A stretch of 64,000 nt of DNA from the NCBI GenBank assembly GCA_021781965.1, contig JAJXVU010000001.1, positions 62,001 through 126,000 on the forward strand, read 5' to 3'. The notes under the pieces are model-generated. The model had not been told where the DNA came from. It was given only the letters and a program-made list of their open reading frames with translations, and did not search any database. Origin of the DNA: Pseudomonadota bacterium (lineage in GTDB: Bacteria; Pseudomonadota; Gammaproteobacteria; UBA1113). Every line of letters begins with the position of its first letter. Position 1 is the stretch's first letter. Position numbers and translations under genes: made by a program. Of this stretch, positions 33,946-42,575 are shown one piece after another.

Positions 33946-35418
33946 ATGGATAATTTAAATACGCGCGTCTATCAACCACAAGACATTTATGTTTTAGAGA
34001 AGTTGGCATTGAATACACAAAATATTCCAGCGCGCAGTTTAATGGAGCGTGCAGCCCATGCCGCTTTAAAATATCTACAAGAACTATGGCCTAAAGCCAG
34101 AACCATAGGTATAGTTTGCGGTCGAGGCAATAATGGTGGTGATGGCTATGCGCTGGCTTTATTGGCGCAAAAATCAGGCTATACAGTATTTATCGGTGAT
34201 GAAGGTCCCACCGTCATCAACAAAGAACCCGCTGCTTTTTATCAAAAAGCATGTTTAGAATCATCGATCAAACATTTTCCGTTGACACAAAGCGCTTGGC
34301 CTAAAACCGATCTGTGGGTGGATGCCTTATTGGGTATAGGGTTGCAACGCGGGGTAGAAGGTTTATATCGCGCTACCATTCAAAAACTAAATCAACAAGG
34401 CACACCTATCTTAAGTCTAGATTGTCCTTCTGGTTTAGAAAGTGTGCGTGGAGCAGTCATGGGGGCTGCAGTTTATGCTACGGCTACCATTACTTTTATA
34501 GGCTTAAAGGTAGGTTTATTAACCGGTGCGGCGCCTAGTTATTGCGGCAAGTTGCGTTGCGACAATTTAGAATTACCAGAAAGCATTTATCAAAATATAA
34601 CGCCTACTTTGACGCGTTTAAATTATGACAAACAAAAACCCCTATTAGCACCCCGCAAGGGACATGCAAACAAAGGTGATTTTGGCCATGTGTTGGTGAT
34701 AGGCGGCGACGAGGGCATGCCTGGAGCACCTATTTTAGCTGCCGATGCGGCCTATGCTGCCGGTGCGGGTTTAGTGACCGTTGCTACACGACCACAACAT
34801 CTTTTAGCAGTGGCGGCGCGTAGACCCGAAGCTTTAGTGTGTGGCATAGAAGATGTCAAACAATTAAAACCCTTGTTAGCACGCGCGACTGTGATTGTAT
34901 TAGGTCCGGGTTTAGGGCAATCGGCGTGGTCAGAAGCTTTGTTTCAAGCGGCGTTAAAAACCACTTTGCCGGTGATAGTCGATGCCGATGCATTAAATCT
35001 TCTGGCATTACAACCTAGGGAAAATCAACGATGGCTATTAACACCACATCCGGGAGAAGCTGCGCGTTTGTTGAATGTCAGTGTACAAGAGATACAAGAC
35101 AATCGATTGCATGCTTTAAAGCAACTACAACATCGCTATGGCGGCAATGTGATTTTAAAAGGGGCGGGCAGCTTGATTATCAACACGCAAGAACAAATTT
35201 TTGTCTGTAGTGCAGGTCACCCAGCTATGGCATCTGCAGGCATGGGCGATGCGTTAAGTGGGGTATTAGCCGCTTTAGTGGCTCAAGGATTGTCTTTGGC
35301 CGATGCCGCGCCCTTAGGCGTATACGCGCATGCCTATGCTGGTGAAAAAGCTGCCAGCGATGGCAAACGCAGCATATTGGCCAGCGATTTGCGGCCTTAC
35401 CTGCAAACCATCATTTAA
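33946..35418 (+). CDS. nnr: Bifunctional NAD(P)HX epimerase/dehydratase
   Basis: 490 residues. N-terminal YjeF epimerase domain (about 1-210) with GRGNNGGDGYALAL. C-terminal ADP-dependent dehydratase domain with HKGDFGHVLVIGGDEG-like KGDFGHVLVIGGD, VLGPGLGQS, DADALNLL, LTPHPGEAARLL and AGMGDALSGVLAAL. Repairs hydrated NAD(P)H. First gene of the common nnr-tsaE-amiB-mutL order. Confidence 0.95.
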   Translation: MDNLNTRVYQPQDIYVLEKLALNTQNIPARSLMERAAHAALKYLQELWPKARTIGIVCGRGNNGGDGYALALLAQKSGYTVFIGDEGPTVINKEPAAFYQKACLESSIKHFPLTQSAWPKTDLWVDALLGIGLQRGVEGLYRATIQKLNQQGTPILSLDCPSGLESVRGAVMGAAVYATATITFIGLKVGLLTGAAPSYCGKLRCDNLELPESIYQNITPTLTRLNYDKQKPLLAPRKGHANKGDFGHVLVIGGDEGMPGAPILAADAAYAAGAGLVTVATRPQHLLAVAARRPEALVCGIEDVKQLKPLLARATVIVLGPGLGQSAWSEALFQAALKTTLPVIVDADALNLLALQPRENQRWLLTPHPGEAARLLNVSVQEIQDNRLHALKQLQHRYGGNVILKGAGSLIINTQEQIFVCSAGHPAMASAGMGDALSGVLAALVAQGLSLADAAPLGVYAHAYAGEKAASDGKRSILASDLRPYLQTII

Positions 35419-35428
35419 GAGTAGAATC

Positions 35429-35890
35429 ATGCAGCGCATTATTAAAGATGAAAACGAATGGATATCCTTGGCAGCTCTATTGGCCAAGGCAATAATGCCA
35501 GGTTTTCGTCTTTACTTATCAGGTGAATTAGGCGCAGGCAAAACCACCTTGGTACGATGTTTTTTACGGCAATTGGGAGTGTTGGATGCGGTTAAAAGCC
35601 CTACCTATACGTTGGTGGAAACGTATACCGTAAAGAATAGACCTATTCATCATTTTGATTTATATCGGTTAGAATCAGCCCAAGAATTGCACTATATAGG
35701 CTTAGATGATTATTTCAGCGACGATGCTATCGTGATCGTCGAATGGCCAGAAAAAGGGGCAAATGTGTTGCCACAGGCTGATATATTCTGTACACTCTCT
35801 TACCATCAATATGGCCGATCCATTGAATGTGTTGCCCATAGTATGCGCGGGCAGCAAGTTTTGGAACAATTGGGGCAAAATAGTGTATAG
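35429..35890 (+). CDS. tsaE: tRNA t6A ATPase TsaE
   Basis: 153 residues from the ATG at 35429. Walker A SGELGAGKTTLVRC, then KSPTYTLVETY, HHFDLYRL and the Walker B-like IVIVEWPEK. TsaE works with TsaB and TsaD in threonylcarbamoyl-adenosine formation at tRNA position 37. Eleven bases after nnr; its end overlaps the amidase start by eight bases. Confidence 0.95.
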   Translation: MQRIIKDENEWISLAALLAKAIMPGFRLYLSGELGAGKTTLVRCFLRQLGVLDAVKSPTYTLVETYTVKNRPIHHFDLYRLESAQELHYIGLDDYFSDDAIVIVEWPEKGANVLPQADIFCTLSYHQYGRSIECVAHSMRGQQVLEQLGQNSV

Positions 35891-37196
35891 GTGTAAAAAA
35901 TTAACTATTCTCCTATTATGGTTAATCACTACACTCTGCTTTGCCGGAACCATATTACCGCTTAACGATATACAAGTACGCAGTGTAGATTCTAATACCA
36001 CTGATGTGAAGTTGATTTTTGCCGATGGGCCTACAGTGCATTATTTTATTCTGGATCATCCTGCACGTCTGGTGGTGGACATAGACAATGGTCGTTTACA
36101 AATTCCCATTCATCCTTCTGCATTTAACGGCACGTTGATTAACTCATTGCGTCAGGGTACACAACCGCATCAAGTATTACGCTTGGTGTTTGATCTCAAC
36201 AGTGATGTCAATGCCAGCGAATCTATGGCCGATCCTAAAACGGTGATATTTGAGTTAAAAAGTAAAAATCCCAAAATGCAACAGCCTGTAGTGACCACCC
36301 ACAATACGAATAAGATATCTGACACTCTATATCCGGTTCCTGCGGCGACTAGCAATAAAAATGCCAATACCACTAAGATCTCTGACAATCCGTATCCAGT
36401 GACTGCGGCGACTACCAATAAAAATGCCAATGCCACTGTGGTTAAAACAGCGCCGCAAGGCATGCGCAAAGTGGTGGTGGTGATCGATGCGGGTCATGGT
36501 GGTAAAGATCCAGGCGCTTCTGGTCCTAGAGGCAGCAAGGAAAAAAATGTGGTATTGGGTATTTCTCAAGATTTGTATGAAGACATCAATGCTACGCCCG
36601 GCATGCGTGCCGTGATGACCCGCAGCGGCGATTATTATTTAACCTTAAGGCAGCGTTTACAAAAAGCGCGTGCGGCCAAGGCCGATGTTTTTATTGCCGT
36701 GCATGCGGATGCTTATCAAAATGCACAATCTCACGGTGCTTCGGTGTATGCCTTATCTTTAAAAGGAGCGAGCAGTGAAGCGGCACGTTGGTTAGCAGCA
36801 AAAGAAAACTATTCCGAATTGGGTGGAGTGGATTTAAGCGATAAAAACGATATGTTGCGATCGGTTTTAATCGATCTCTCGCAAACCGCAACCATCAGTT
36901 CTAGTTTAAAGCTAGGGGATGACATATTAGCGCAAATGGGGCTATTTACACCCTTACATCATGTGGGTGTGGAACAAGCGCGTTTTGTAGTATTAAAATC
37001 GCCGGATATACCTTCTGTTTTGGTGGAAACCGGCTTCTTATCTAACAGTAATGAAGAGTTGAAATTACGGGATGCACAATACCAACAGAAAGTAGCTAGA
37101 GCTATTTTAAAAGGGGTTATCGCTTATTTTTATCAGCAACCGCCTGAGGGAACATGGGTTTCAGCGCAAGCGAAAGCACAAAAAAGGGAGAGTTAA
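35883..37196 (+). CDS. amiB: N-acetylmuramoyl-L-alanine amidase AmiB/AmiC type
   Basis: 437 residues from a GTG at 35883 that gives a clean signal peptide (LTILLLWLITTLCFA). AMIN domain (about 25-130), a linker, then a Zn amidase_3 domain with VVVIDAGHGGKDPGASG, HADA, VLVETGFLSN and the catalytic Glu in that last motif. Splits septal murein during division. The linker contains two copies of a ~20-residue unit (KISD..YPV.AAT.NKNAN), a recent in-frame duplication. Overlaps tsaE and precedes mutL by two bases. Confidence 0.93.
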   Translation: MYRCKKLTILLLWLITTLCFAGTILPLNDIQVRSVDSNTTDVKLIFADGPTVHYFILDHPARLVVDIDNGRLQIPIHPSAFNGTLINSLRQGTQPHQVLRLVFDLNSDVNASESMADPKTVIFELKSKNPKMQQPVVTTHNTNKISDTLYPVPAATSNKNANTTKISDNPYPVTAATTNKNANATVVKTAPQGMRKVVVVIDAGHGGKDPGASGPRGSKEKNVVLGISQDLYEDINATPGMRAVMTRSGDYYLTLRQRLQKARAAKADVFIAVHADAYQNAQSHGASVYALSLKGASSEAARWLAAKENYSELGGVDLSDKNDMLRSVLIDLSQTATISSSLKLGDDILAQMGLFTPLHHVGVEQARFVVLKSPDIPSVLVETGFLSNSNEELKLRDAQYQQKVARAILKGVIAYFYQQPPEGTWVSAQAKAQKRES

Positions 37197-37198
37197 GT

Positions 37199-38956
37199 AT
37201 GGTCGCTAGACAAATCTATATATTACCACCGATGGTGGCGAATTTAATTGCCGCAGGCGAGGTTATTGAAAGGCCTGCATCGGTGGTGAAAGAATTATTA
37301 GAAAATAGTTTAGATGCTAAGGCTAGACGCATTCAGATCGATATAGAAAAGGGCGGTTTGCAATTGATACGTGTGCGTGATGATGGCATGGGCATGGGTA
37401 AAGAGGATTTAGCCTTGGCGCCAGAGCGTCATGCTACCAGTAAAATAAAAACAGCACGCGATTTAGAGCTGATCAACACCTTAGGTTTTCGCGGTGAGGC
37501 GTTGGCCAGCATAGACAGCATAGCACATCTGGCGATTACCTCTTTAGCCGAAGACGAGCAGACGGCGTGGAAATTGTATCGCGCACCCGATAGCCAAGAA
37601 TATACACTAGAGCCCGCAGCACATCCACGCGGCACTACGGTGGAGGTGAGTGAATTATTTTGCTACGCGCCGGTTAGGCGCAAGTTCTTACGTTCTGAAA
37701 AAACAGAATATTTGGCTTTAGAAGATATGGTTAAACGCATCATGTTGTCTACTTTTGATGTGGGGTTTGTGCTGCGTCATAATCAACGCTTAGTGGCGCA
37801 AGTGCGCGCTGGTAAAAGTGAAATAGAACAAGACAAACGCTTAGCCGCTGTGTGTGGCAATGCTTTTTTGAAAAATGCGCTGCGCATCGATAGCAGCTAT
37901 GAAGGCATGCAATTATGGGGTTGGTTGGGGTTGCCTGCGTTTAACCGTAGTCAAAGCGATTTACAGTATATTTATATTAATGGTCGCGTAGTCAAAGATA
38001 AAGTATTAAGCCATGCTATACGCTCGGCATATTTAGACAGTATAGAAGAAGGCCGTTATCCTTGTTATGTATTGTATTTAACCATTGCTCCCGAGGTGAT
38101 CGACGTCAATGTACATCCTACCAAACAAGAAGTGCGTTTTACCGATAGTCGTTTGGTGCATGAATGGTTGGCGATTACCTTGCGCAATGCTTTGCAAGAC
38201 GCACTCAGCGTCAAAATGGCCGTCGATGCGGAACCTTGGCCGGAAAATACTGCGGCAGAAAATGAAAATTCCGCATCAGCAGCAGAAGCTTCTTATGCAG
38301 GATCCAACAACAGGTTAGCGGCTTATATGCCACAACTGAATGCGCAACGTGCGCCATATACCACTGTAGCTTTGAACGTAGAAAGCAACAATCCGCATGC
38401 CAGAGCTACCATTCTAGCTGTTTTTTATCAGCACTATGCGTTGTTAAAGCAGGATGAGAATGTAGGTTGGTTAGATTTGAAAAAGGTCTATCAAAAAAAT
38501 GTTTACGACAAAGCTTTACGTGCTTGGCAGGGAGAACCCTTAAAGGCGCAATGGTTGTTGTTGCCGCAAATCTATCCCTTCAGTGGTTGCGATGCTACGA
38601 CCAGGCTATTGATGCAAAGAAAATTAGCGGCTATTGGCATTCATTTTGATTGGGAAGATGGCATATTGACAGTACGGCAGTTGCCAGCCTTATTGAAAGA
38701 TTGCTTAAATAGTGCTGTTTTTACCGCTTTTTTGGCCGCTAGTCTGGCCGAAGAAGATGATCATACGCCTTGGTTGGCGGCTTTAATTGAGCATATGGCT
38801 TTACCTCAGGATTATTTTAAGAAAATGAGTCTAGAGGCTGTACATAAATTGTGGCTAGAAGCAGGATATCTATTGGATGCAAATCAGTGTATACGCTGGG
38901 TAACTTTAGACGATGTCAAAAGAGTAGGTGTTTATGAAGTTCCAATGTCCGTCTAG
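37199..38956 (+). CDS. mutL: DNA mismatch repair protein MutL
   Basis: 585 residues from the ATG at 37199, with AAGGGAG upstream. GHKL ATPase with IAAGEVIERPASVVKELLEN, DDGMGM and GFRGEALASI; then the transducer domain. The C-terminal dimerisation domain (about 395-585) shows no DQHA-x2-E-x4-E endonuclease motif, as expected in gammaproteobacteria with a MutH-type system or none. Couples MutS to downstream repair. Confidence 0.95.
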   Translation: MVARQIYILPPMVANLIAAGEVIERPASVVKELLENSLDAKARRIQIDIEKGGLQLIRVRDDGMGMGKEDLALAPERHATSKIKTARDLELINTLGFRGEALASIDSIAHLAITSLAEDEQTAWKLYRAPDSQEYTLEPAAHPRGTTVEVSELFCYAPVRRKFLRSEKTEYLALEDMVKRIMLSTFDVGFVLRHNQRLVAQVRAGKSEIEQDKRLAAVCGNAFLKNALRIDSSYEGMQLWGWLGLPAFNRSQSDLQYIYINGRVVKDKVLSHAIRSAYLDSIEEGRYPCYVLYLTIAPEVIDVNVHPTKQEVRFTDSRLVHEWLAITLRNALQDALSVKMAVDAEPWPENTAAENENSASAAEASYAGSNNRLAAYMPQLNAQRAPYTTVALNVESNNPHARATILAVFYQHYALLKQDENVGWLDLKKVYQKNVYDKALRAWQGEPLKAQWLLLPQIYPFSGCDATTRLLMQRKLAAIGIHFDWEDGILTVRQLPALLKDCLNSAVFTAFLAASLAEEDDHTPWLAALIEHMALPQDYFKKMSLEAVHKLWLEAGYLLDANQCIRWVTLDDVKRVGVYEVPMSV

Positions 38957-39077
38957 CGATGTACTCATCTCCAGTAAAGATGCGATATTCCGTTTCTTCT
39001 AACTCAATTACTTGTAATCATAATTAGGTGTATAGTAACATGAGCCGGTGTAAATTATCTATTAACAGGAGTAAACC

Positions 39078-39638
39078 ATGACTTGTATCGTAGGACTCGT
39101 TTGTGATGGGCAAGTTTATCTAGGTGGTGATAGTGCAAGCAATAGCAATGATCACAGCATTACAATTGTAAAAAATCCAAAAGTATTTCGTAAAGGCGCA
39201 TTTGTTATGGGATATACTTCTTCATGGAGAATGGGACAATTGATTCAATATCAATTCATGCCTCCAGAAAGAGATCTTCAACAAGATGTGATGGAATACA
39301 TGGTTACGAGTTTTATTGGTGGGATCCGAAACCTTTTCAAAGAAGGGGGCTGGGCAAAGATTGAAAACAGTCAAGAGCAGGGTGGCTCCTTTCTCGTTGG
39401 ATATCAAGGAAGGTTGTTTACAATTCACGGCGATTATCAGGTTGCTGAAAGTGCGAATCCATATGAGGCTATTGGTTCTGGTGCAAATATTGCTCTAGGT
39501 GCTCTGTTTACTCTAACAACGGCAAAAAATTTTGATAAAACTGCAATACAAGATATTCTACAGTTCGCTTTAGACGCATCTTCCAAGCATAATTCAGGTG
39601 TTGCACCCCCATACACATTTGTTAGTACTGAAAAGTAG
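39078..39638 (+). CDS. Orphan Ntn-hydrolase of the proteasome-like group
   Basis: 186 residues. It begins MTCIVGLVCDGQVYLGGDSA, with a Thr at position 2 that would become N-terminal after Met removal, an Asp in GGDSA and Lys residues near 32-39, which is the T-D-K layout of proteasome-like hydrolases. Later GSGANIALGALFTL matches the typical GSG turn-helix. CAGGAG precedes the ATG. Relatives occur in bacteria and phages. Function and substrate are unknown; it is a single domain without a partner unfoldase. Confidence 0.75.
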   Translation: MTCIVGLVCDGQVYLGGDSASNSNDHSITIVKNPKVFRKGAFVMGYTSSWRMGQLIQYQFMPPERDLQQDVMEYMVTSFIGGIRNLFKEGGWAKIENSQEQGGSFLVGYQGRLFTIHGDYQVAESANPYEAIGSGANIALGALFTLTTAKNFDKTAIQDILQFALDASSKHNSGVAPPYTFVSTEK

Positions 39639-39643
39639 CATAT

Positions 39644-39698
39644 ATACTCACAGCAGTTGGGCGTAGGTAACACCCTAAAAATCAACTGCGAAGAGTAT
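39644..39698. repeat. Short palindromic element, internally deleted copy
   Basis: ATACTCACAGCAGTTG (39644-39659) and CAACTGCGAAGAGTAT (39683-39698) are imperfect inverted ends. The same ends frame a longer copy at 44432-44558. Lies between convergent genes. Confidence 0.65.
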
Positions 39699-39718
39699 GG
39701 AGTAACTCTCTAGGCTAA

Positions 39719-40687
39719 TTATCTGCTATTACGCAAAAAATCACGAATACAATTTTCTACTGTCGTTAAAAAATTATCTTCAATAGGGTCAAAGCATTGT
39801 ACCTCCGGCCATCGCCTGAGCCAAGTTAATTGTCTTTTGGCCAATTGTCTGGTTGCCGCGATCGATTTGTTGCGCATCGTGTCATAATCATATTCACCCT
39901 CCAAATATTGCCACACTTGTCTATAACCTACAGCGCGCATGGAAGGCAAAGCGGCGTGCAATTCTGGACGCTTCTTTAAAGAGGCCACTTCATCTACAAA
40001 GCCCGCTTCTAGCATGGCGTCAAAACGCTCAGCAATGCGTTGGTGTAAAACGGCACGATCCTTCGGCACAACGGCAATCGTTAATACGCGATGTGATTGT
40101 TGTATCAGGCCTTGTTTAGGTGTTTCAAATAAATCACTCTGCGCATGTCCTGTTAAATAATAAATTTCTAAGGCGCGTTGTAGGCGCTGTGGGTCATTGA
40201 CATGTATGCGTGCCGCAGCTTTGGGATCGACTTGTTTTAAACGTTTATGTAAAGTTATCCAACCATATTTCTCTGCATCTTTGGTAATGGCCTCACGTAT
40301 TTCAGTTGAAGCTGTCGGTAGGGTAGATAAGCCATACAGCAAGGTCTTCAAGTACAGCATAGTGCCGCCAACCAGAAAAGGAATATGATGCCGTTGTTCA
40401 ATATCGATAATCGTTTTTTCAGCTTCTTTACAAAATTGGCCTGCAGAAAAAGGTATTTCTGGTTCTAAGATATCGATTAAATGATGCGGTACGGTTTTTA
40501 ATTCTTCAGGTGTAGGCTTTGCCGTACCAATATCCAAATGACGATAAATGAGTGCGGAATCGGCATTGATAATCTCGCCCTTAAATTGCGCGCATAAAGT
40601 CAAAGCCAATGCCGATTTGCCACTGGCAGTAGGACCCGTGATGACAATAAGAGGGGTAACGGTATCATTTTGCAATTTGCTATCCAT
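39719..40687 (-). CDS. miaA: tRNA dimethylallyltransferase MiaA
   Basis: 322 residues from the ATG at 40687; a GTG 18 bases upstream is an equal alternative and neither has a good ribosome site. P-loop GPTASGKSALAL, DSALIYRHLDIGTAKPT, FLVGGTMLYLKTLLYGL and NDPQRLQRALEIYYLTG are diagnostic. Adds dimethylallyl to A37 of tRNAs reading U-starting codons. In many gammaproteobacteria miaA follows mutL; here it is inverted and separated by the Ntn-hydrolase gene. No hfq is seen nearby. Confidence 0.95.
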   Translation of the reverse strand: MDSKLQNDTVTPLIVITGPTASGKSALALTLCAQFKGEIINADSALIYRHLDIGTAKPTPEELKTVPHHLIDILEPEIPFSAGQFCKEAEKTIIDIEQRHHIPFLVGGTMLYLKTLLYGLSTLPTASTEIREAITKDAEKYGWITLHKRLKQVDPKAAARIHVNDPQRLQRALEIYYLTGHAQSDLFETPKQGLIQQSHRVLTIAVVPKDRAVLHQRIAERFDAMLEAGFVDEVASLKKRPELHAALPSMRAVGYRQVWQYLEGEYDYDTMRNKSIAATRQLAKRQLTWLRRWPEVQCFDPIEDNFLTTVENCIRDFLRNSR

Positions 40688-40832
40688 ATATATGTGTGAA
40701 GTCACAAAACAAATGCGACCGATTGTTAAAATTATAGGCTACTCTAAAATATTAGCGCGAGTGATTCTATAGTCTTCAGTCTAAAATTCAGAAAGGTATA
40801 CATTACAGTTGTGAATCACGCTATATTTGCAA

Positions 40833-41023
40833 AATAAACGGTAACTACTCGCACTATTTTCAAGAAAAGCCCATATTGGGCGCATCTTGCCCGTAATTTT
40901 TCGCTGAAAAATACTCATTTATGCCCATATAAACTCCGCTTTTTCAACTCTAAATTACGGGCAACCTGCATCCCAATCTGTGCTTTGCGGTACGTGTATA
41001 TGGGAGAGTAGTTACAATAAACG
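40833..41023. mobile_element. Miniature inverted-repeat element with 8-bp target duplication
   Basis: Terminal inverted repeats GTAACTACTC (40841-40850) and GAGTAGTTAC (41006-41015) bound a 175-bp non-coding unit. A perfect direct repeat AATAAACG flanks it on both sides (40833-40840 and 41016-41023). Inside, GCATCTTGCCCGTAATTT pairs with AAATTACGGGCAACCTGC. No transposase is encoded; movement would need one elsewhere. It lies upstream of the first porin gene. The rest of 40706-41316 is AT-rich without a gene. Confidence 0.8.
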
Positions 41024-41316
41024 TTCTATATAATACCATGACTATTCAATAGCTGCCATCACACCTGCTAATCTAAAAATTTATTCGTTAAATTTTTCTA
41101 AAAGGGTTTCTTTTTTACTCCAAAAGAACTCTAGTTTGTGCTTTTTTAGATCTTTTTTTTGCCTATATGGAGCCAGTACTCGCTAAGTTGGCTTGCTAAT
41201 ATCGTTTATTTAATTTGCATTAAGTGTGAATCGTAAAAAATATAAACAGAAAGATATATATATTTTCTCTTTTTTAAAATATTTCATAAAAAGTTAACAA
41301 TTTCTTAAATAACCTC

Positions 41317-41344
41317 TTGCAAAATGTTGAAAAAGCTCTACAAT
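41317..41344 (+). promoter_or_regulatory. Sigma-70-like promoter of the first MOMP gene
   Basis: TTGCAA (41317-41322), 16 bases, TACAAT (41339-41344), about 40 bases before the start codon, in a very AT-rich upstream region. Confidence 0.55.
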
Positions 41345-41387
41345 AGGTTTTGTGGTTTGTTTAATTTTAATGAGGATGATTTTTAAC

Positions 41388-42368
41388 ATGAAAACTAAAA
41401 TTTCTTTAATGTTGTTAGCTATGGGCTTAGCAAGTGCTTCTGCTTATGCAGGTACTATTGATACAGCCCCTATGCCAGTGTCTAACGATATCAATGTGAC
41501 GGCACCGGATCAAGCCGGGATGTGGTCCTTTGGTGCAAACGCTGTTTTATTACAGCCAGTGAGCAATAATTCTACATACAATAGTACCGACACCGATAAC
41601 GCTACTAATTATCAGTCGGTTGATCAAACCTACCATTGGTGGTTTGGTGCTGATGTAACTTATGCATTCCCAGGCAATGGTCGTGATGTGACTTTGGCCT
41701 ATGAAGGTTTGCATGGTTCAGATAGCGATAGCTCTGTTGGAAGTTATACTGTTGGTAATGTGGACCTTCCTCTTGGCGCTGAAGGAAAAACGGATACGAG
41801 TTACGACGCTGGTGATTTAGTATTTGGCCAAAAGCTAGATGTGGGTCAACGTATACGTTTACATCCATTTATGGGCGTGCGTTATGCGCATATTGATGTG
41901 AAAAATTCGGCTGAATATACTTACTTTGATGCTGATAATAATGCCGTAGCCCTTACAAGTGGTGAGCAACAAGGCACTTTCAGTGGTATAGGTCCGCGTT
42001 TTGGTTCTGATGCTCAAATCAATTTGGGTCAAGGCTTTTCCGTACGTGGTCGTTTAGGTTTCTCTGCTTTGATTGGTAGTTCTGATCCAAGCTTGGATTA
42101 TACAGTTACTGATTATGCTACTGATACTGCTGCTCCGTACTCCGTTAACCATGATTCCACTACTCGTGTAGTTCCTGAAATGGACGGCCGATTGGGTTTA
42201 AATTATACTTATGACTTTAACTCCAATATGGCTTTGGGTGTAGAAGCAGGTTGGCAGGCAGTCAATTACTTCAATGCCGTTGCACAAACGTCAATTGATG
42301 GTAATGTTGACCACTCCGACTTCGCATTGCAAGGTCCTTATGCACGTCTGCAACTCGATGTTGCTTAG
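41388..42368 (+). CDS. Legionella-type major outer membrane protein 1
   Basis: 326 residues from the ATG at 41388, with GAGGATGA upstream. Signal peptide MKTKISLMLLAMGLASASAYA, then NVTAPDQAGMWSFGANAVLL and alternating beta-barrel strands. Typical family blocks are WWFGADVTYAFPGNGRDVTLAYEG, DAGDLVFGQKLDVGQRIRLHPF, FSGIGPRFGSDAQI and the C-terminal GPYARLQLDVA. Abundant porin/adhesin of the outer membrane. A strong terminator follows, then a paralogue. Confidence 0.92.
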   Translation: MKTKISLMLLAMGLASASAYAGTIDTAPMPVSNDINVTAPDQAGMWSFGANAVLLQPVSNNSTYNSTDTDNATNYQSVDQTYHWWFGADVTYAFPGNGRDVTLAYEGLHGSDSDSSVGSYTVGNVDLPLGAEGKTDTSYDAGDLVFGQKLDVGQRIRLHPFMGVRYAHIDVKNSAEYTYFDADNNAVALTSGEQQGTFSGIGPRFGSDAQINLGQGFSVRGRLGFSALIGSSDPSLDYTVTDYATDTAAPYSVNHDSTTRVVPEMDGRLGLNYTYDFNSNMALGVEAGWQAVNYFNAVAQTSIDGNVDHSDFALQGPYARLQLDVA

Positions 42369-42396
42369 TATGTGATAAGGCTTTTGCCTTCGAATC

Positions 42397-42427
42397 AAAA
42401 GGGCAGCGTAAGCTGCCCTTTTTTTTT
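42397..42427 (+). terminator. Rho-independent terminator after MOMP 1
   Basis: AAAAGGGCAGC, loop GTAA, GCTGCCCTTTT, followed by more T. 28 bases after the stop codon. Confidence 0.92.
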
Positions 42428-42575
42428 GCTGCAAGTAAAATAGAGAAAATTATAAACAAAATACGTAAGATTTCTCTTAAGGCATAATTTGATGACAAAT
42501 AAATGCTTGTGCATAAGCCTTAAAATTAAGTAAAGTGACTCTTGTGCTTTATCAATCAAGAGGATGATTTCAACT

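Noticed and set aside
40833..41023. Small RNA gene or riboswitch for the porin
   Set aside because: Terminal inverted repeats with flanking duplication explain it better as a transposable element; the promoter lies ~300 bp downstream.
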